Position numbers and translations under genes: made by a program. Below, piece by piece: positions 1-7,413 of a DNA stretch of 43,251 bases. The notes below the pieces were generated by a model. It did not search any database. It was not told where the DNA came from and worked only from the letters and a program-made list of their open reading frames with translations. Within the stretch, counting starts at the first letter, position 1. Each line of letters starts with the position of its first letter. The stretch comes from JBLNCE01 sp050260415. GTDB taxonomy: Bacteria > Bacillota > UBA4882 > JAAYXC01. Location: NCBI GenBank assembly GCA_050260415.1, contig JBLNCE010000139.1, positions 1-43,251 of the forward strand, in the 5' to 3' direction.

Positions 1-128
1 AGATTCCTCGCCGCCAAACAAAGTTGAACTAGATGCATTAGATGCAAAAGATCTAATAATTTGCCGTTTTTTATAACCCTCGCCCCTCTTCGACTTTCCC
101 GAGATAACGGTAGTGGTAAGCTAAGCTT

Positions 129-203
129 AGAGAGGGGGACGGGGGGTGAGTTGAAAGCGCAAAACAAAGGCGTTTCGCAACCTGATTTAAGGGAATACCC
201 AAA
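129..203. repeat. Dispersed repeat, partial copy A of the G-rich palindrome family plus tail
   Basis: The stretch starts with AGAGAGGGGG-AC-GGGGGGTGAGTT and continues through a tail of about 50 bases that recurs almost unchanged at 28437-28510. Only one half of the palindrome is present here; the complementary CCCCC-TCTCTT arm is missing. The first 128 bases show no gene. Confidence 0.75.
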
Positions 204-267
204 TATCACTTAGGTTCCCTCTTGCCTTTTGTTCCTTACCTAATCTATTCAAGCAGACTTATTACCC

Positions 268-273
268 AAGGAG
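268..273 (+). promoter_or_regulatory. Shine-Dalgarno site that decides the TTG start of lldP
   Basis: AAGGAG lies 9 bases before the TTG at 283. It supports TTG over any other start, since the resulting N-terminus (MPWTQ-YDP) is the usual beginning of lactate permeases. Confidence 0.8.
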
Positions 274-282
274 TGATCCCCG

Positions 283-1920
283 TTGCCTTGGACGCAAAGC
301 TACGATCCATTCGGCCAAGTCGCCTTCTCGGCCCTTTGTGCCGCCCTGCCGATCCTGGCCCTTTTTTACGCCCTGGCCGTCAGGCGTCTGCCGGGCCACA
401 AAGGCGGCCCGTTCGCCCTGGCCCTTGCCCTGCTGGTCGCCTATCTCGCCTGGCGCATGCCGATGCGTCTCGTCCTGCTCTCAGGCTTCGCCGGCGTTCT
501 CTTCGGCATGTTCCCGATCGGCTGGATCATCGTCACCGCGCTTTTTCTGTACAACATAACGGTCGAGATGGGCCAGTTCGAGCTGATCAAGGACTCCGTG
601 GCGCGGGTCAGCGGCGACCGCCGCCTGCAGGCGCTGCTGATCGCCTTCTCATTCGGCGCTTTTTTGGAAGGCGCGGCGGGCTTCGGCGCGCCGGTCGCGA
701 TCTCCGCGGCCATGCTGGTGGGTTTGGGATTCGAGCCGTTCCGGGCGGCCGGCATCAGCCTGCTCGCCAATACCGTGCCGGTCGCCTTTGCCGGCTTCGG
801 CATTCCCCTCGTTACCCTGGCCGGGGTAACCGGTCTTGAGTTGCGGGACCTGAGCGCCATGGTGGGCCGGCAACTGCCCTTCGTCTCCGCGATCCTGCCG
901 GCTTGGCTGGTCGTGGTGGTCGCGGGTTGGCGCGGGCTCAAGGGGGTCTGGCCGGCTGTCCTGGTGAGCGGCCTGAGCTTTGCCATGGCGCAATGGCTCA
1001 GTTCCAACTACCTGGGTCCCTATCTGCCCGATCTCCTCTCGGCGTTGGTCTCGACCGCCGCGCTCGTGACGCTCCTGCGTTTCTGGCGGCCGTCGGCGAC
1101 GTGGCGGTTCGCGCATGAGCCCGCCCCCGGCGTCGCTCCACGCGCGGCGCGTGAGACCGCGCCGTCCGCGGGGCGGATCATGAGAGCCTGGGTGCCGTTC
1201 CTGCTCTTGAGCGGGATCGTGCTCTTGTGGAACGTCCCGGTGGTCAAGCAAGCGTTGGACGCGGTCACGCTCAAACCGGCTATCCCCGGGCTGCATAACA
1301 CGGTTTTACGTACGCCCCCCGCCGTCGCCGCGGAAGCCCCCTACCCCGCCGTTTTCAATTTCAACTGGCTCTCCGTTCCCGGGACGGCGCTCTTGCTCAC
1401 GGCCCTGCTCTCCATGTGGTATCTGGGGATGAAACCCGTCCGGGGGTTGCGCCTGCTGGTCAAGACCGTGCGGCAGTTATGGTCGCCGCTCTTGACCATC
1501 TGTTCCGTCCTGGCGCTGGCCTTCATCATGAACTACTCCGGCATGAGCACCACGCTCGGCCTGGTTCTGACCAAGGCGGGCAAGGCGTTTCCTTTCTTCG
1601 CCCCGCTCTTGGGCTGGCTCGGCGTCTTCCTTACCGGGAGCGACACCTCCTCCAACGCCCTTTTTGGAAAGCTGCAGGCGGTAACGGCAAGCCAGATCGG
1701 CGCTGACCCGACTTTGATCGCGGCCGCCAACACGACCGGCGGCGTCACCGGGAAGATGATCTCCCCGCAGAGCATCGCCGTGGCAACGGCCTCCGCCAGC
1801 CTCGTGGGGCAGGAAGGAAGGCTCTTCCGCTTTACCCTCCGGCATAGCATCATCTTGGCCCTGATTATCAGCGCGATCACGTTCCTGCAGGCGTATGTCG
1901 TGGGATGGATGGTGCCGTAA
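283..1920 (+). CDS. lldP: L-lactate permease (LctP/LldP family)
   Basis: A 545-residue integral membrane protein, the usual length for LctP-family carriers, which import lactate or glycolate with protons across the cytoplasmic membrane. The N-terminus MPWTQSYDP, the GAFLEGAAGFGAPVAI segment (about residues 125-140) and the C-terminal GSDTSSNALFGKLQ and NTTGGVTGKMISPQS segments are family signatures, and many hydrophobic helices are visible along the whole protein. Translation starts at TTG with AAGGAG 9 bases upstream. The gene stands alone on the + strand: no lactate dehydrogenase or regulator adjoins it, and the next gene runs towards it. Family identification is strong; the exact substrate is inferred. 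Confidence 0.95.
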   Translation: MPWTQSYDPFGQVAFSALCAALPILALFYALAVRRLPGHKGGPFALALALLVAYLAWRMPMRLVLLSGFAGVLFGMFPIGWIIVTALFLYNITVEMGQFELIKDSVARVSGDRRLQALLIAFSFGAFLEGAAGFGAPVAISAAMLVGLGFEPFRAAGISLLANTVPVAFAGFGIPLVTLAGVTGLELRDLSAMVGRQLPFVSAILPAWLVVVVAGWRGLKGVWPAVLVSGLSFAMAQWLSSNYLGPYLPDLLSALVSTAALVTLLRFWRPSATWRFAHEPAPGVAPRAARETAPSAGRIMRAWVPFLLLSGIVLLWNVPVVKQALDAVTLKPAIPGLHNTVLRTPPAVAAEAPYPAVFNFNWLSVPGTALLLTALLSMWYLGMKPVRGLRLLVKTVRQLWSPLLTICSVLALAFIMNYSGMSTTLGLVLTKAGKAFPFFAPLLGWLGVFLTGSDTSSNALFGKLQAVTASQIGADPTLIAAANTTGGVTGKMISPQSIAVATASASLVGQEGRLFRFTLRHSIILALIISAITFLQAYVVGWMVP

Positions 1921-1947
1921 AAAGCAGGCGCGCGTCGAAGAGGGAGG

Positions 1948-2086
1948 TAGGGGGCGTATCCGTGATACGCCCAGGTAAGAGGCCAGATCTGTTTGAGTGG
2001 TCCTGTGTAGGGGCACGGTTTCCGCGCCCACCAGGGCAATTGCAAGTATAGATGGTTTCCGTAGGGGCGCACGGCTTGTGCGCCCC
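1948..2086. repeat. Cluster of three GTAGGGG-type hairpin repeats after lldP
   Basis: Three related inverted repeats begin with (G)TAGGGG. The first is GGGCGTATC-cgt-GATACGCCC (1952-1972). The second is a degenerate copy near 2006-2031. The third is GGGGCGCAC-ggctt-GTGCGCCCC (2064-2086). The third recurs, identical over at least 25 bases, at 10041-10065. None is followed by a T-run, so a rho-independent terminator role for lldP is not clear, although folded RNA at the 3' end is likely. Confidence 0.75.
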
Positions 2087-2134
2087 AGATGGCATCAGAG
2101 ATGAATCGGTTGCTGGCCCATGGGCCGCGGTTCC

Positions 2135-2188
2135 GATCCCGATACCGATACCGATACCGATTTCGATACCGATTCCGATACTGATCCG
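2135..2188. repeat. Hexanucleotide tandem array (GATACC)n
   Basis: Nine consecutive 6-base units of consensus GATACC, four of them perfect, fill the convergent space between lldP and the FtsH-like gene. The array ends 15 bases before the stop codon of the FtsH-like gene and is not part of a convincing gene. Slippage would make it variable between strains. Confidence 0.85.
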
Positions 2189-2203
2189 ATTTCGAGTTTT
2201 CGG

Positions 2204-3694
2204 TTATGACGCCAGCATCTCCCTGAATTCATCCCCCGCCAGCCGCTCCCGCTCGGCCAGGCGCGCGGCGGTCCGGGCAATCGTTTCCTTGCGGTCGTAG
2301 AGCAGGCCGTGCACCCGTTCCTCTTCCCGTTTGAGGATCTCCTGCACCGCTTGGCGGAGACGTTCTTGGCCGACCATTTCCTCGGTCACGATGCCTTCGT
2401 CCGACAGACCGCTCGTCACCACTTGCTTTGCCAGCTCGGTCGCCTGTTGGAAATCATTGGTCGCGCCGGTGCTGCGGTCGCCGTAGATAAGCTCCTCAGC
2501 CAGGGCCCCGCCCAGGCAGATGGCGATCTGGTCCAGGACAAACTGTTTCGTATATAGGTAACGCTCCTGCTCGGGGGCTTGGCGCATGAAGCCCAACGCC
2601 TTGCCCCGCGAGGTCACGGTCACGGCTGCGACCGAGTCGGGCCGCAGGATCTCACTGACCAGGGCGTGGCCGCTCTCATGCACGGCCACGCGCGCGAGCT
2701 CTTCCTTGGACGGGCGGCGGTCGAGTTTCTCCCCGAGCATGACCTTGTCCACCGCTTCCTTCAGGTCGTCCATGTCGATCTCGCGATGGCCGCGGCGGTA
2801 AGCGAGGATGGCCGCCTCGTTGGCCAGGCTCTCCAGATGCGCGCCTGAGAAGCCGAACGTCTCGCGGGCAAGCTCCTCGAGATTCACCCCGGCGGCCAGA
2901 GGCTTGCTTTGCGTATGAATCTCCAGGATCTTCAGCCGGCCTTCCTTGTCCGGGAGTTCCACCTTGACGTGGCGGTCAAACCGCCCCGGCCGCAACAGGG
3001 CTGGATCCAGCAAGTCGGCCCGGTTCGTGGCCCCGATCAGGAGCAGATGCACCTGATCGTTCGGGCGCAAGCCGTCCATTTCCACGAGGAGTTGGTTGAG
3101 CGTCTGATCGTATTCCAGATGGCTCGTATGCTGCCCCCGTTTGCCGCCCAAGACCTCGATCTCGTCAATGAAGATGATGGCGCTATTGCGCCCTTCCTTG
3201 CGGGCGAGCGCCCGCGCGCGGCCAAACAGCTGCCTGACCCGCTGGGCGCCGACACCGGCATACATCTCGATGAACTCGCTCCCCGAGGCGGCGATAAAGG
3301 CCGAGTCGGTATAGTTGGCCGCCGCTTTGGCCAACATGGTCTTGCCCGTACCCGGCGGGCCGGTGAGGAGGATGCCCCTGAGGGGCCGGATTCCGAGCGC
3401 ATTGGCATGGTCGGCGTCGCGCATGAAATCGAGCGCTTCGTGCAACTCGCGTTTGGCCATCTCCTGGCCGCCGATATCGGCAAAGGTGACGGCACTCACG
3501 GTCCGGGAGGCACGGCCGCCGCCGAGCGCCTCGAAGTTGCCCGTGCCGCGGCCCTGCGTCAAAAAGTACAGGGCGGCCAGCGCCCCGCCCAAGAGAAAGA
3601 ACGGCGTCAGGTCGGCGCCGCGAACAGCCAGAAAGACAATCAGTCCCAGGCCGGCGCCCAAGGTAAGCTCAGGCCAAGCATTGCGCCACATCAT
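2204..3694 (-). CDS. FtsH-like membrane AAA+ zinc metalloprotease without extracytoplasmic domain
   Basis: A 496-residue protein with two short N-terminal hydrophobic segments (about 10-25 and 31-46) followed by an AAA+ ATPase domain: Walker A GPPGTGKT at 112-119, Walker B IIFIDE at 173-178, and the second region of homology around 222-240 ending in RPGRFD. The peptidase domain has HESGH at 339-343 (HExxH zinc site) and Asp414 in GATNDFQQAT as third ligand. The enzyme should unfold and degrade membrane or cytosolic proteins using ATP. Classical FtsH is about 640 residues and has an extracytoplasmic domain of roughly 75-100 residues between the two helices. Here the loop is only a few residues. 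The start ATG overlaps the stop of the upstream membrane protein by 4 bases (ATGA), indicating coupled translation. It is probably a second, divergent FtsH rather than the main cellular one. Confidence 0.9.
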   Translation of the reverse strand: MMWRNAWPELTLGAGLGLIVFLAVRGADLTPFFLLGGALAALYFLTQGRGTGNFEALGGGRASRTVSAVTFADIGGQEMAKRELHEALDFMRDADHANALGIRPLRGILLTGPPGTGKTMLAKAAANYTDSAFIAASGSEFIEMYAGVGAQRVRQLFGRARALARKEGRNSAIIFIDEIEVLGGKRGQHTSHLEYDQTLNQLLVEMDGLRPNDQVHLLLIGATNRADLLDPALLRPGRFDRHVKVELPDKEGRLKILEIHTQSKPLAAGVNLEELARETFGFSGAHLESLANEAAILAYRRGHREIDMDDLKEAVDKVMLGEKLDRRPSKEELARVAVHESGHALVSEILRPDSVAAVTVTSRGKALGFMRQAPEQERYLYTKQFVLDQIAICLGGALAEELIYGDRSTGATNDFQQATELAKQVVTSGLSDEGIVTEEMVGQERLRQAVQEILKREEERVHGLLYDRKETIARTAARLAERERLAGDEFREMLAS

Positions 3695-4251
3695 ACTTCA
3701 CCTCCCCGCGCGTCGGTCCGCCCCCAAATGTCCTGTCTCGGCAAGGCCTCGTAGAGATAAGCCCGCCCGCTCTCCAGTTGCACGATGATGAACCGCGCGC
3801 CAAGGTAGACCCTGGCCCGCGCGAGCCGATAGTCCTTGGCAAGCCGGTCCAGGTCGCCCTTTAGTTTTGTATATCGCCCGGTCGCCATGGCTTCCTCCAG
3901 GCTGAACCGGAGCGTATAATACGCGCCCTCAAGACTCTTGCGCCTGTCCTGGATTAGGATCCGCTTGACTTCGCTCTGCTCGTGTTTCTGGACCGCCGCG
4001 ACCGCCTCGTCGAGGGTTCGCTCGAGGTCGGCGACACGATCCAGTGTCAGCTCGAGCCGGGCGCCGCCCGCCTCCTGAACGAGGTTGAAATCGCGAATCC
4101 CGGGGATCGAGCGCAGAGAGTGCGCCAGGGGACGTTTGACGCGGAGGCTCTCCGCCAGACCCTGGCCCCCGATCAAGAGCGCCAGCGTGACCGCAAAGAC
4201 CGCCAAGGCCAGCCAGAGCCGAACTTGACGCCATGAGCCATGACCCCGCAT
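3691..4251 (-). CDS. Membrane-anchored protein of unknown function, co-translated with FtsH-like protease
   Basis: A 186-residue protein with a basic N-terminus, one transmembrane segment at about residues 12-30 and a mostly charged remainder containing helical stretches (about 70-135). By the positive-inside rule the bulk of the protein lies outside the cytoplasmic membrane. I do not recognise a family. It starts at ATG with an AGGTGGG ribosome site and ends in a 4-base overlap with the FtsH-like gene. The pairing suggests a partner or substrate adaptor of that protease, perhaps replacing its missing extracytoplasmic domain; this is inference only. Confidence 0.8.
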   Translation of the reverse strand: MRGHGSWRQVRLWLALAVFAVTLALLIGGQGLAESLRVKRPLAHSLRSIPGIRDFNLVQEAGGARLELTLDRVADLERTLDEAVAAVQKHEQSEVKRILIQDRRKSLEGAYYTLRFSLEEAMATGRYTKLKGDLDRLAKDYRLARARVYLGARFIIVQLESGRAYLYEALPRQDIWGRTDARGGEV

Positions 4252-4338
4252 GGTCCCACCTTCCTAGTAATACCGCGGAGTATCCGCTGGATGACGCGGA
4301 CCTCCGGGGCGTAATGGTGTTAACATAATGCGACCATC

Positions 4339-4347
4339 ATTATAGCA
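4339..4347 (-). promoter_or_regulatory. Extended -10 promoter element of the FtsH-like operon
   Basis: Read on the minus strand the bases are TGCTATAAT, a perfect extended -10 for the vegetative sigma factor, about 90 bases upstream of the ATG at 4251. No good -35 is seen, which is normal for extended -10 promoters. Confidence 0.6.
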
Positions 4348-4377
4348 TAGGCCCTGTATTACGGCTCAGGGAAGAGC

Positions 4378-4440
4378 AGGCAGGGATGGAAGGGGGGAGA
4401 AGCAGGCAAGAGGCAACGGGAAAAAGGCAGGAGGCGGGAG
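4378..4440. repeat. Degenerate purine-rich heptamer-like array
   Basis: A run of GGCAGGA, GGCAAGA, GGCAACG and GGGAGTC-like words resembles the heptamer arrays near 9961 and 10147, but the units are degraded. No gene is seen in the whole 4252-4680 space; it holds the promoter at 4339, this array and the terminator hairpin at 4563-4630. Confidence 0.45.
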
Positions 4441-4562
4441 TCGCGCGTCAAATAGGCGCCAGAACCCGGGGTGGCGAGATGCTCCGCAATTTTCAATTTT
4501 CGCGCGCCAAGTCCGGCGCCGGACAGGGCAAACATCAAAGCGCGGCACGCTCGTAAAATCGA

Positions 4563-4630
4563 AAAAGCCGCTGGCTATGTTCTGGATAACGGTTGATCCT
4601 GCAGCTGTAGAACATAGCCAAGCCGCTTTT
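4563..4630 (-). terminator. Rho-independent terminator of the germination operon (bidirectional hairpin)
   Basis: Long imperfect inverted repeat: arms at 4563-4583 (ending GGCTATGTTCT) and 4609-4630 (starting AGAACATAGCC), with a 25-base loop. On the minus strand the stem is followed by TTTTTC, about 50 bases after the last gene of the ger operon. On the + strand it ends in only TTTT. The stem length (over 20 base pairs) is unusually large for a plain terminator. Confidence 0.7.
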
Positions 4631-4680
4631 ACCACATGAACATAATATCCCTCACGCATCCCCGGGCTCGTCTGGTTAGT

Positions 4681-4854
4681 TCATCTCAGCCCGTTCCGGA
4701 TCGTCCCGAAAAGGAGCACACCCAAGGTGGCGAGGGACAAAAACCCCAGGCCCAAGACTCCCGCGCGGTGACCCTTCTTCCAGACCCACACGGCAAAGAC
4801 CGCCAGCCTGGCGGTGATGATCGCCCAGAAAAGAAAGCCCCAGAAGCCGAACAT
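4681..4854 (-). CDS. Small two-helix membrane protein, fourth gene of the germination operon
   Basis: A 57-residue protein, easily missed because of its size. It starts MFGFWGFLFW, has two hydrophobic segments (about 3-22 and 33-50) separated by a basic WKKGHR turn, and ends GTIRNGLR. Its ATG lies one base after the gerC stop codon, and AAGGAGG within the last gerC codons is an ideal ribosome site. Small two-helix GerD/GerX-like extra subunits are known beside some gerABC operons, but I cannot assign this one to a family. Its place before the terminator and strict coupling to gerC argue that it is a subunit or modulator of the receptor complex in the spore inner membrane. Confidence 0.75.
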   Translation of the reverse strand: MFGFWGFLFWAIITARLAVFAVWVWKKGHRAGVLGLGFLSLATLGVLLFGTIRNGLR

Positions 4855-4855
4855 C

Positions 4856-6136
4856 CTACTCCTCCTTGACGGCGTTCTTCTCGATGATCAACCCCATGCG
4901 ATCGATCTGCACATGTACTTGCAACGCGAGGCGGGCTGCCTTGAATTCCCGCCGCCAGTCCAACCTCCGCCAGGACGGCCAGTCCGGGACCAGCCAACGG
5001 GCCTTGTCGCCGAAGCCGAAGATATCCGTCCCCAGGGCTTGCGTCTTGGCGAAGACCGCGAGACATTTCCCCCGGACCCATTTTTCCACGGCTTCCTCGA
5101 CCGCGCGGGCCCGGCCCGGGGTCTCGTATGTCTTTTTCGCCTGCACGTTCACGATCTCGCCGCTCAAATGGAGTTCCTCGCTGATGCTGTATCCGCCGTG
5201 CAAGCGTTTGACCTTCGCTCGGGGCCGTTTGATCTGGCTCAGGTCGACCTGGATGAATTTCCCAGGCGCCTGCGGATCCGGGACGGTGATGAAGATCCGG
5301 CGCAATTCCCCGCGCATGATGGACATGGCCAGCGACTCGTTGCCATTGAGCGTGCCCGCCATCCGGTCCCGGTCAAAGAAGGCCGTGCCCATGAACTGGA
5401 GCGGACCCTCGCCGGCCACGGGCACCCGCCCGGCGATGAGATTCCCCGGATCGCCGGCTACGTTCAGGTCGGCCTTGATGTCCGGTTCGCCGGTCGGCGT
5501 CAGGGACAGGGCGGACTTGTCCGTCCGGGGTGCGACCACGAGCGCGATGGGAGCGCCCTTGGTCTTGTAAGAGTTATAGAACTTGAGCGCCTGCCCGGCG
5601 GGCGTGAAACCCACGAAGCCCTGGGTCAGGATCATCATCTCCAGGAACTTCCCCGGGTTCTCGGGGACCGGGGGGACCAGGGACTCGATCACCGTCCGCG
5701 CCGCACCGGGGGTCACGGCGAAATAAATCGTCCGCCGGAACTGGCGCCACCGGACGAAGGTATCGAGCTGCTCCTTCAGCCCCTGCCTGGCCAGGGCCTC
5801 GGAGAAGACGATCAGCTTGAGATGGGTCGGGGTGAGCTGCCGCTCGACCACGGTGTTGATGAGGCCGAGCGCGGTGAAGAGTGTCGGCCCCACCGCGCTA
5901 TAGACCCGCAAGGCTCGGGCTGGATTCACCGCGCCGCCGCCGTCGTTCTGCCCGCCGGCCACGGCATTGCCCACGCTCACGGAGACGGTGATATTCCGGC
6001 CCGGCCCACGGTCCAATCCCATGGCCAGGATGTAGGCCGCCTCGTCGATCTCCTTCAGGCCGGCACAACCGGGGAGGAAAGAGAGACAGATGAGAGCCAA
6101 TGCAGTTAAGGTCCTCTTTTTTGGGCGATTGGTCAT
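4856..6136 (-). CDS. gerC: Spore germination lipoprotein, Ger(x)C family
   Basis: A 426-residue lipoprotein subunit of a nutrient germination receptor, exposed on the outer face of the spore inner membrane. The N-terminus has a basic start, a hydrophobic stretch and the lipobox LPGC (Cys24). After it comes the family-typical EIDEAAYILAMGLDRG segment. The C-terminal GerAC domain occupies roughly the last 200 residues. The ATG at 6136 was chosen because it places the signal peptide correctly; the frame is open further upstream to 6307, but that stretch is repeat DNA, not protein. The ribosome site is weak. Unlike gerA-gerB, which overlap, gerB and gerC are separated by about 170 bases filled by an inverted-repeat element. 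Confidence 0.92.
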   Translation of the reverse strand: MTNRPKKRTLTALALICLSFLPGCAGLKEIDEAAYILAMGLDRGPGRNITVSVSVGNAVAGGQNDGGGAVNPARALRVYSAVGPTLFTALGLINTVVERQLTPTHLKLIVFSEALARQGLKEQLDTFVRWRQFRRTIYFAVTPGAARTVIESLVPPVPENPGKFLEMMILTQGFVGFTPAGQALKFYNSYKTKGAPIALVVAPRTDKSALSLTPTGEPDIKADLNVAGDPGNLIAGRVPVAGEGPLQFMGTAFFDRDRMAGTLNGNESLAMSIMRGELRRIFITVPDPQAPGKFIQVDLSQIKRPRAKVKRLHGGYSISEELHLSGEIVNVQAKKTYETPGRARAVEEAVEKWVRGKCLAVFAKTQALGTDIFGFGDKARWLVPDWPSWRRLDWRREFKAARLALQVHVQIDRMGLIIEKNAVKEE

Positions 6137-6149
6137 TTTTTCGCCTGCG

Positions 6150-6320
6150 TCTCCGCCCAGGAATGAATTCCTGGGCTGGGATCTGGAACAACTTCTAGCA
6201 ACCCTTGCTCGGAAAACGTCTAGGGTTGGCTTTCGTGCACTTTGGCGCGCGACCGAACCCCCGCGGGGGTCTGAGAACGTTTTTGTGGTCCTGGCCCCGC
6301 AATTCATTCCTGGGTGGAGT
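6150..6320. mobile_element. MITE-like inverted-repeat element between gerB and gerC
   Basis: About 170 bases bounded by inverted copies of AATTCATTCCTGGGYGGAG (minus-strand copy near 6150-6170, plus-strand copy 6301-6319). The left end is itself a palindrome of two 10-base arms (GCCCAGGAAT/ATTCCTGGGC, 6155-6176). Inside are smaller inverted repeats (CAACCCT/AGGGTTG; CCCCCGCGGGGG). A related palindrome lies at 11549-11572 and shares a following GATGCATC word. The element covers the last codons of gerB and the leader of gerC. No transposase is encoded. Confidence 0.6.
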
Positions 6321-7413
6321 TCGATGCATCGTTACCCCGCTTCCCCCTCAACACCGCGATGCAATAAATGAACGCCGGTGCCGCAAACGCCGGCACCCAC
6401 GCCCATCGCCCCCGAATGAGGTTATCCCAATAGACGGTGGCGGTGTAGTCGGGGAAGATGAGCGCCGCGCCCAGGGTGAGGAGGGCCGCCAAGGGGACGA
6501 GCGGCTGGTAATATGGCAGCTTGAAGATCTTCGCAAAGGCTGTGACGAAGAAGTAGAAACGCACCGTGAGGCTGAACATGGTCATCACGATCCAGACCAG
6601 GAGGAAGAGGAACTCCACTCGCTGGTAAAAGCGGCCAAAATAGATGGAGCGTGCGATCTCGTAAAAGGGGAAAGTGTTCTCCGCCGCCACGCTGGGAGGG
6701 AAGATCATCTGGCCGATGAGCATGGTCCCCGCCAGGATGATGGTGGCCAGGATGATGAGATAGACGCCGCTCGGCACGATCTTCTTGCGCGCCACGGCTG
6801 GCGCGATAAAGGCCAGCAGGACCAGTTCGCTCAGGACCGAACTGCGCAGGAGGCCGTTCAGCGCCAGTTTACCCGCGCCCGGGCCCCAGAAGGGCGCCAG
6901 GTAATCGGCCTTCATATTGGGCAACTGCATCAGCAGGAGCGCGGAACCGCCGATCAGCAGGTACGGCACGGCCAGGCTGGCCACTCTGGCGGCCGCCTCC
7001 AGCCCCCACCGGCCGGTCAGGGCCATGATCGCGGCGAATGTCGCCGTCATGAGCAGGAGGGGCGCCTGCGGTAGGGCCGTGCCGACTACGGTCTCGCCGA
7101 TCTGCCGGAGCGTGACCACGGTGCCGAAGAAGATGAAGAGGACCACGAAGCCGGCGGCGAGTCCGCCCAGGAACGGCCCGAGGGAATGGCCGGCGATCCC
7201 CACCAGGTCCTCGCCGGGGAAGCGCCGCAAGAGCGCGGCCAACGGGATGAACATCGCCGCCGCCGCCAGGCAGCCAAGGAGGACCACCAGCCAGGCGGCG
7301 GAGAGGTTTTCCTTGATCAGATCGGCGGCATAGGAGAGATAGATCTTGCCCAGGGTGGGAAAGAGCAGTACCATCACGGTCTCGAAGGTGCCGATGCGGC
7401 CTTCCCTGATCAT
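6304..7413 (-). CDS. gerB: Spore germination permease-like subunit, GerAB family
   Basis: A 369-residue membrane protein with about ten hydrophobic segments, matching the spore-permease branch of the amino acid/polyamine transporter superfamily. It is the ligand-binding subunit of germinant receptors in the spore inner membrane. Family features include the N-terminal GTFETVMVLLFPTLGKIY segment, KMKADYLAPF-like loop and the RxEFLFLLVWIVMTMF region. Its ATG overlaps the gerA stop by 4 bases (ATGA). The last few codons (ASNSTQE) lie in the repeat element at 6150-6320, so the original C-terminus was probably altered. The germinant cannot be deduced. Confidence 0.92.
   Translation of the reverse strand: MIREGRIGTFETVMVLLFPTLGKIYLSYAADLIKENLSAAWLVVLLGCLAAAAMFIPLAALLRRFPGEDLVGIAGHSLGPFLGGLAAGFVVLFIFFGTVVTLRQIGETVVGTALPQAPLLLMTATFAAIMALTGRWGLEAAARVASLAVPYLLIGGSALLLMQLPNMKADYLAPFWGPGAGKLALNGLLRSSVLSELVLLAFIAPAVARKKIVPSGVYLIILATIILAGTMLIGQMIFPPSVAAENTFPFYEIARSIYFGRFYQRVEFLFLLVWIVMTMFSLTVRFYFFVTAFAKIFKLPYYQPLVPLAALLTLGAALIFPDYTATVYWDNLIRGRWAWVPAFAAPAFIYCIAVLRGKRGNDASNSTQE

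Noticed and set aside
1952..1972. Rho-independent terminator of lldP
   Set aside because: The hairpin is good but is followed by AGGTAAG instead of a T-run, and it belongs to a dispersed repeat family.
2909..3754. Open frame of 281 codons opposite the FtsH-like gene
   Set aside because: Antisense shadow; all AAA and zinc protease motifs are on the minus strand.
4814..6109. Long open frame of 431 codons on the + strand opposite gerC
   Set aside because: It is the antisense shadow of gerC in GC-rich DNA; the protein is rich in Arg, Gly, His and Asp with no domain, while gerC has clear signatures.
6137..6307. N-terminal extension of GerC by 57 residues
   Set aside because: The extension is the translation of the inverted-repeat element and would bury the lipoprotein signal.
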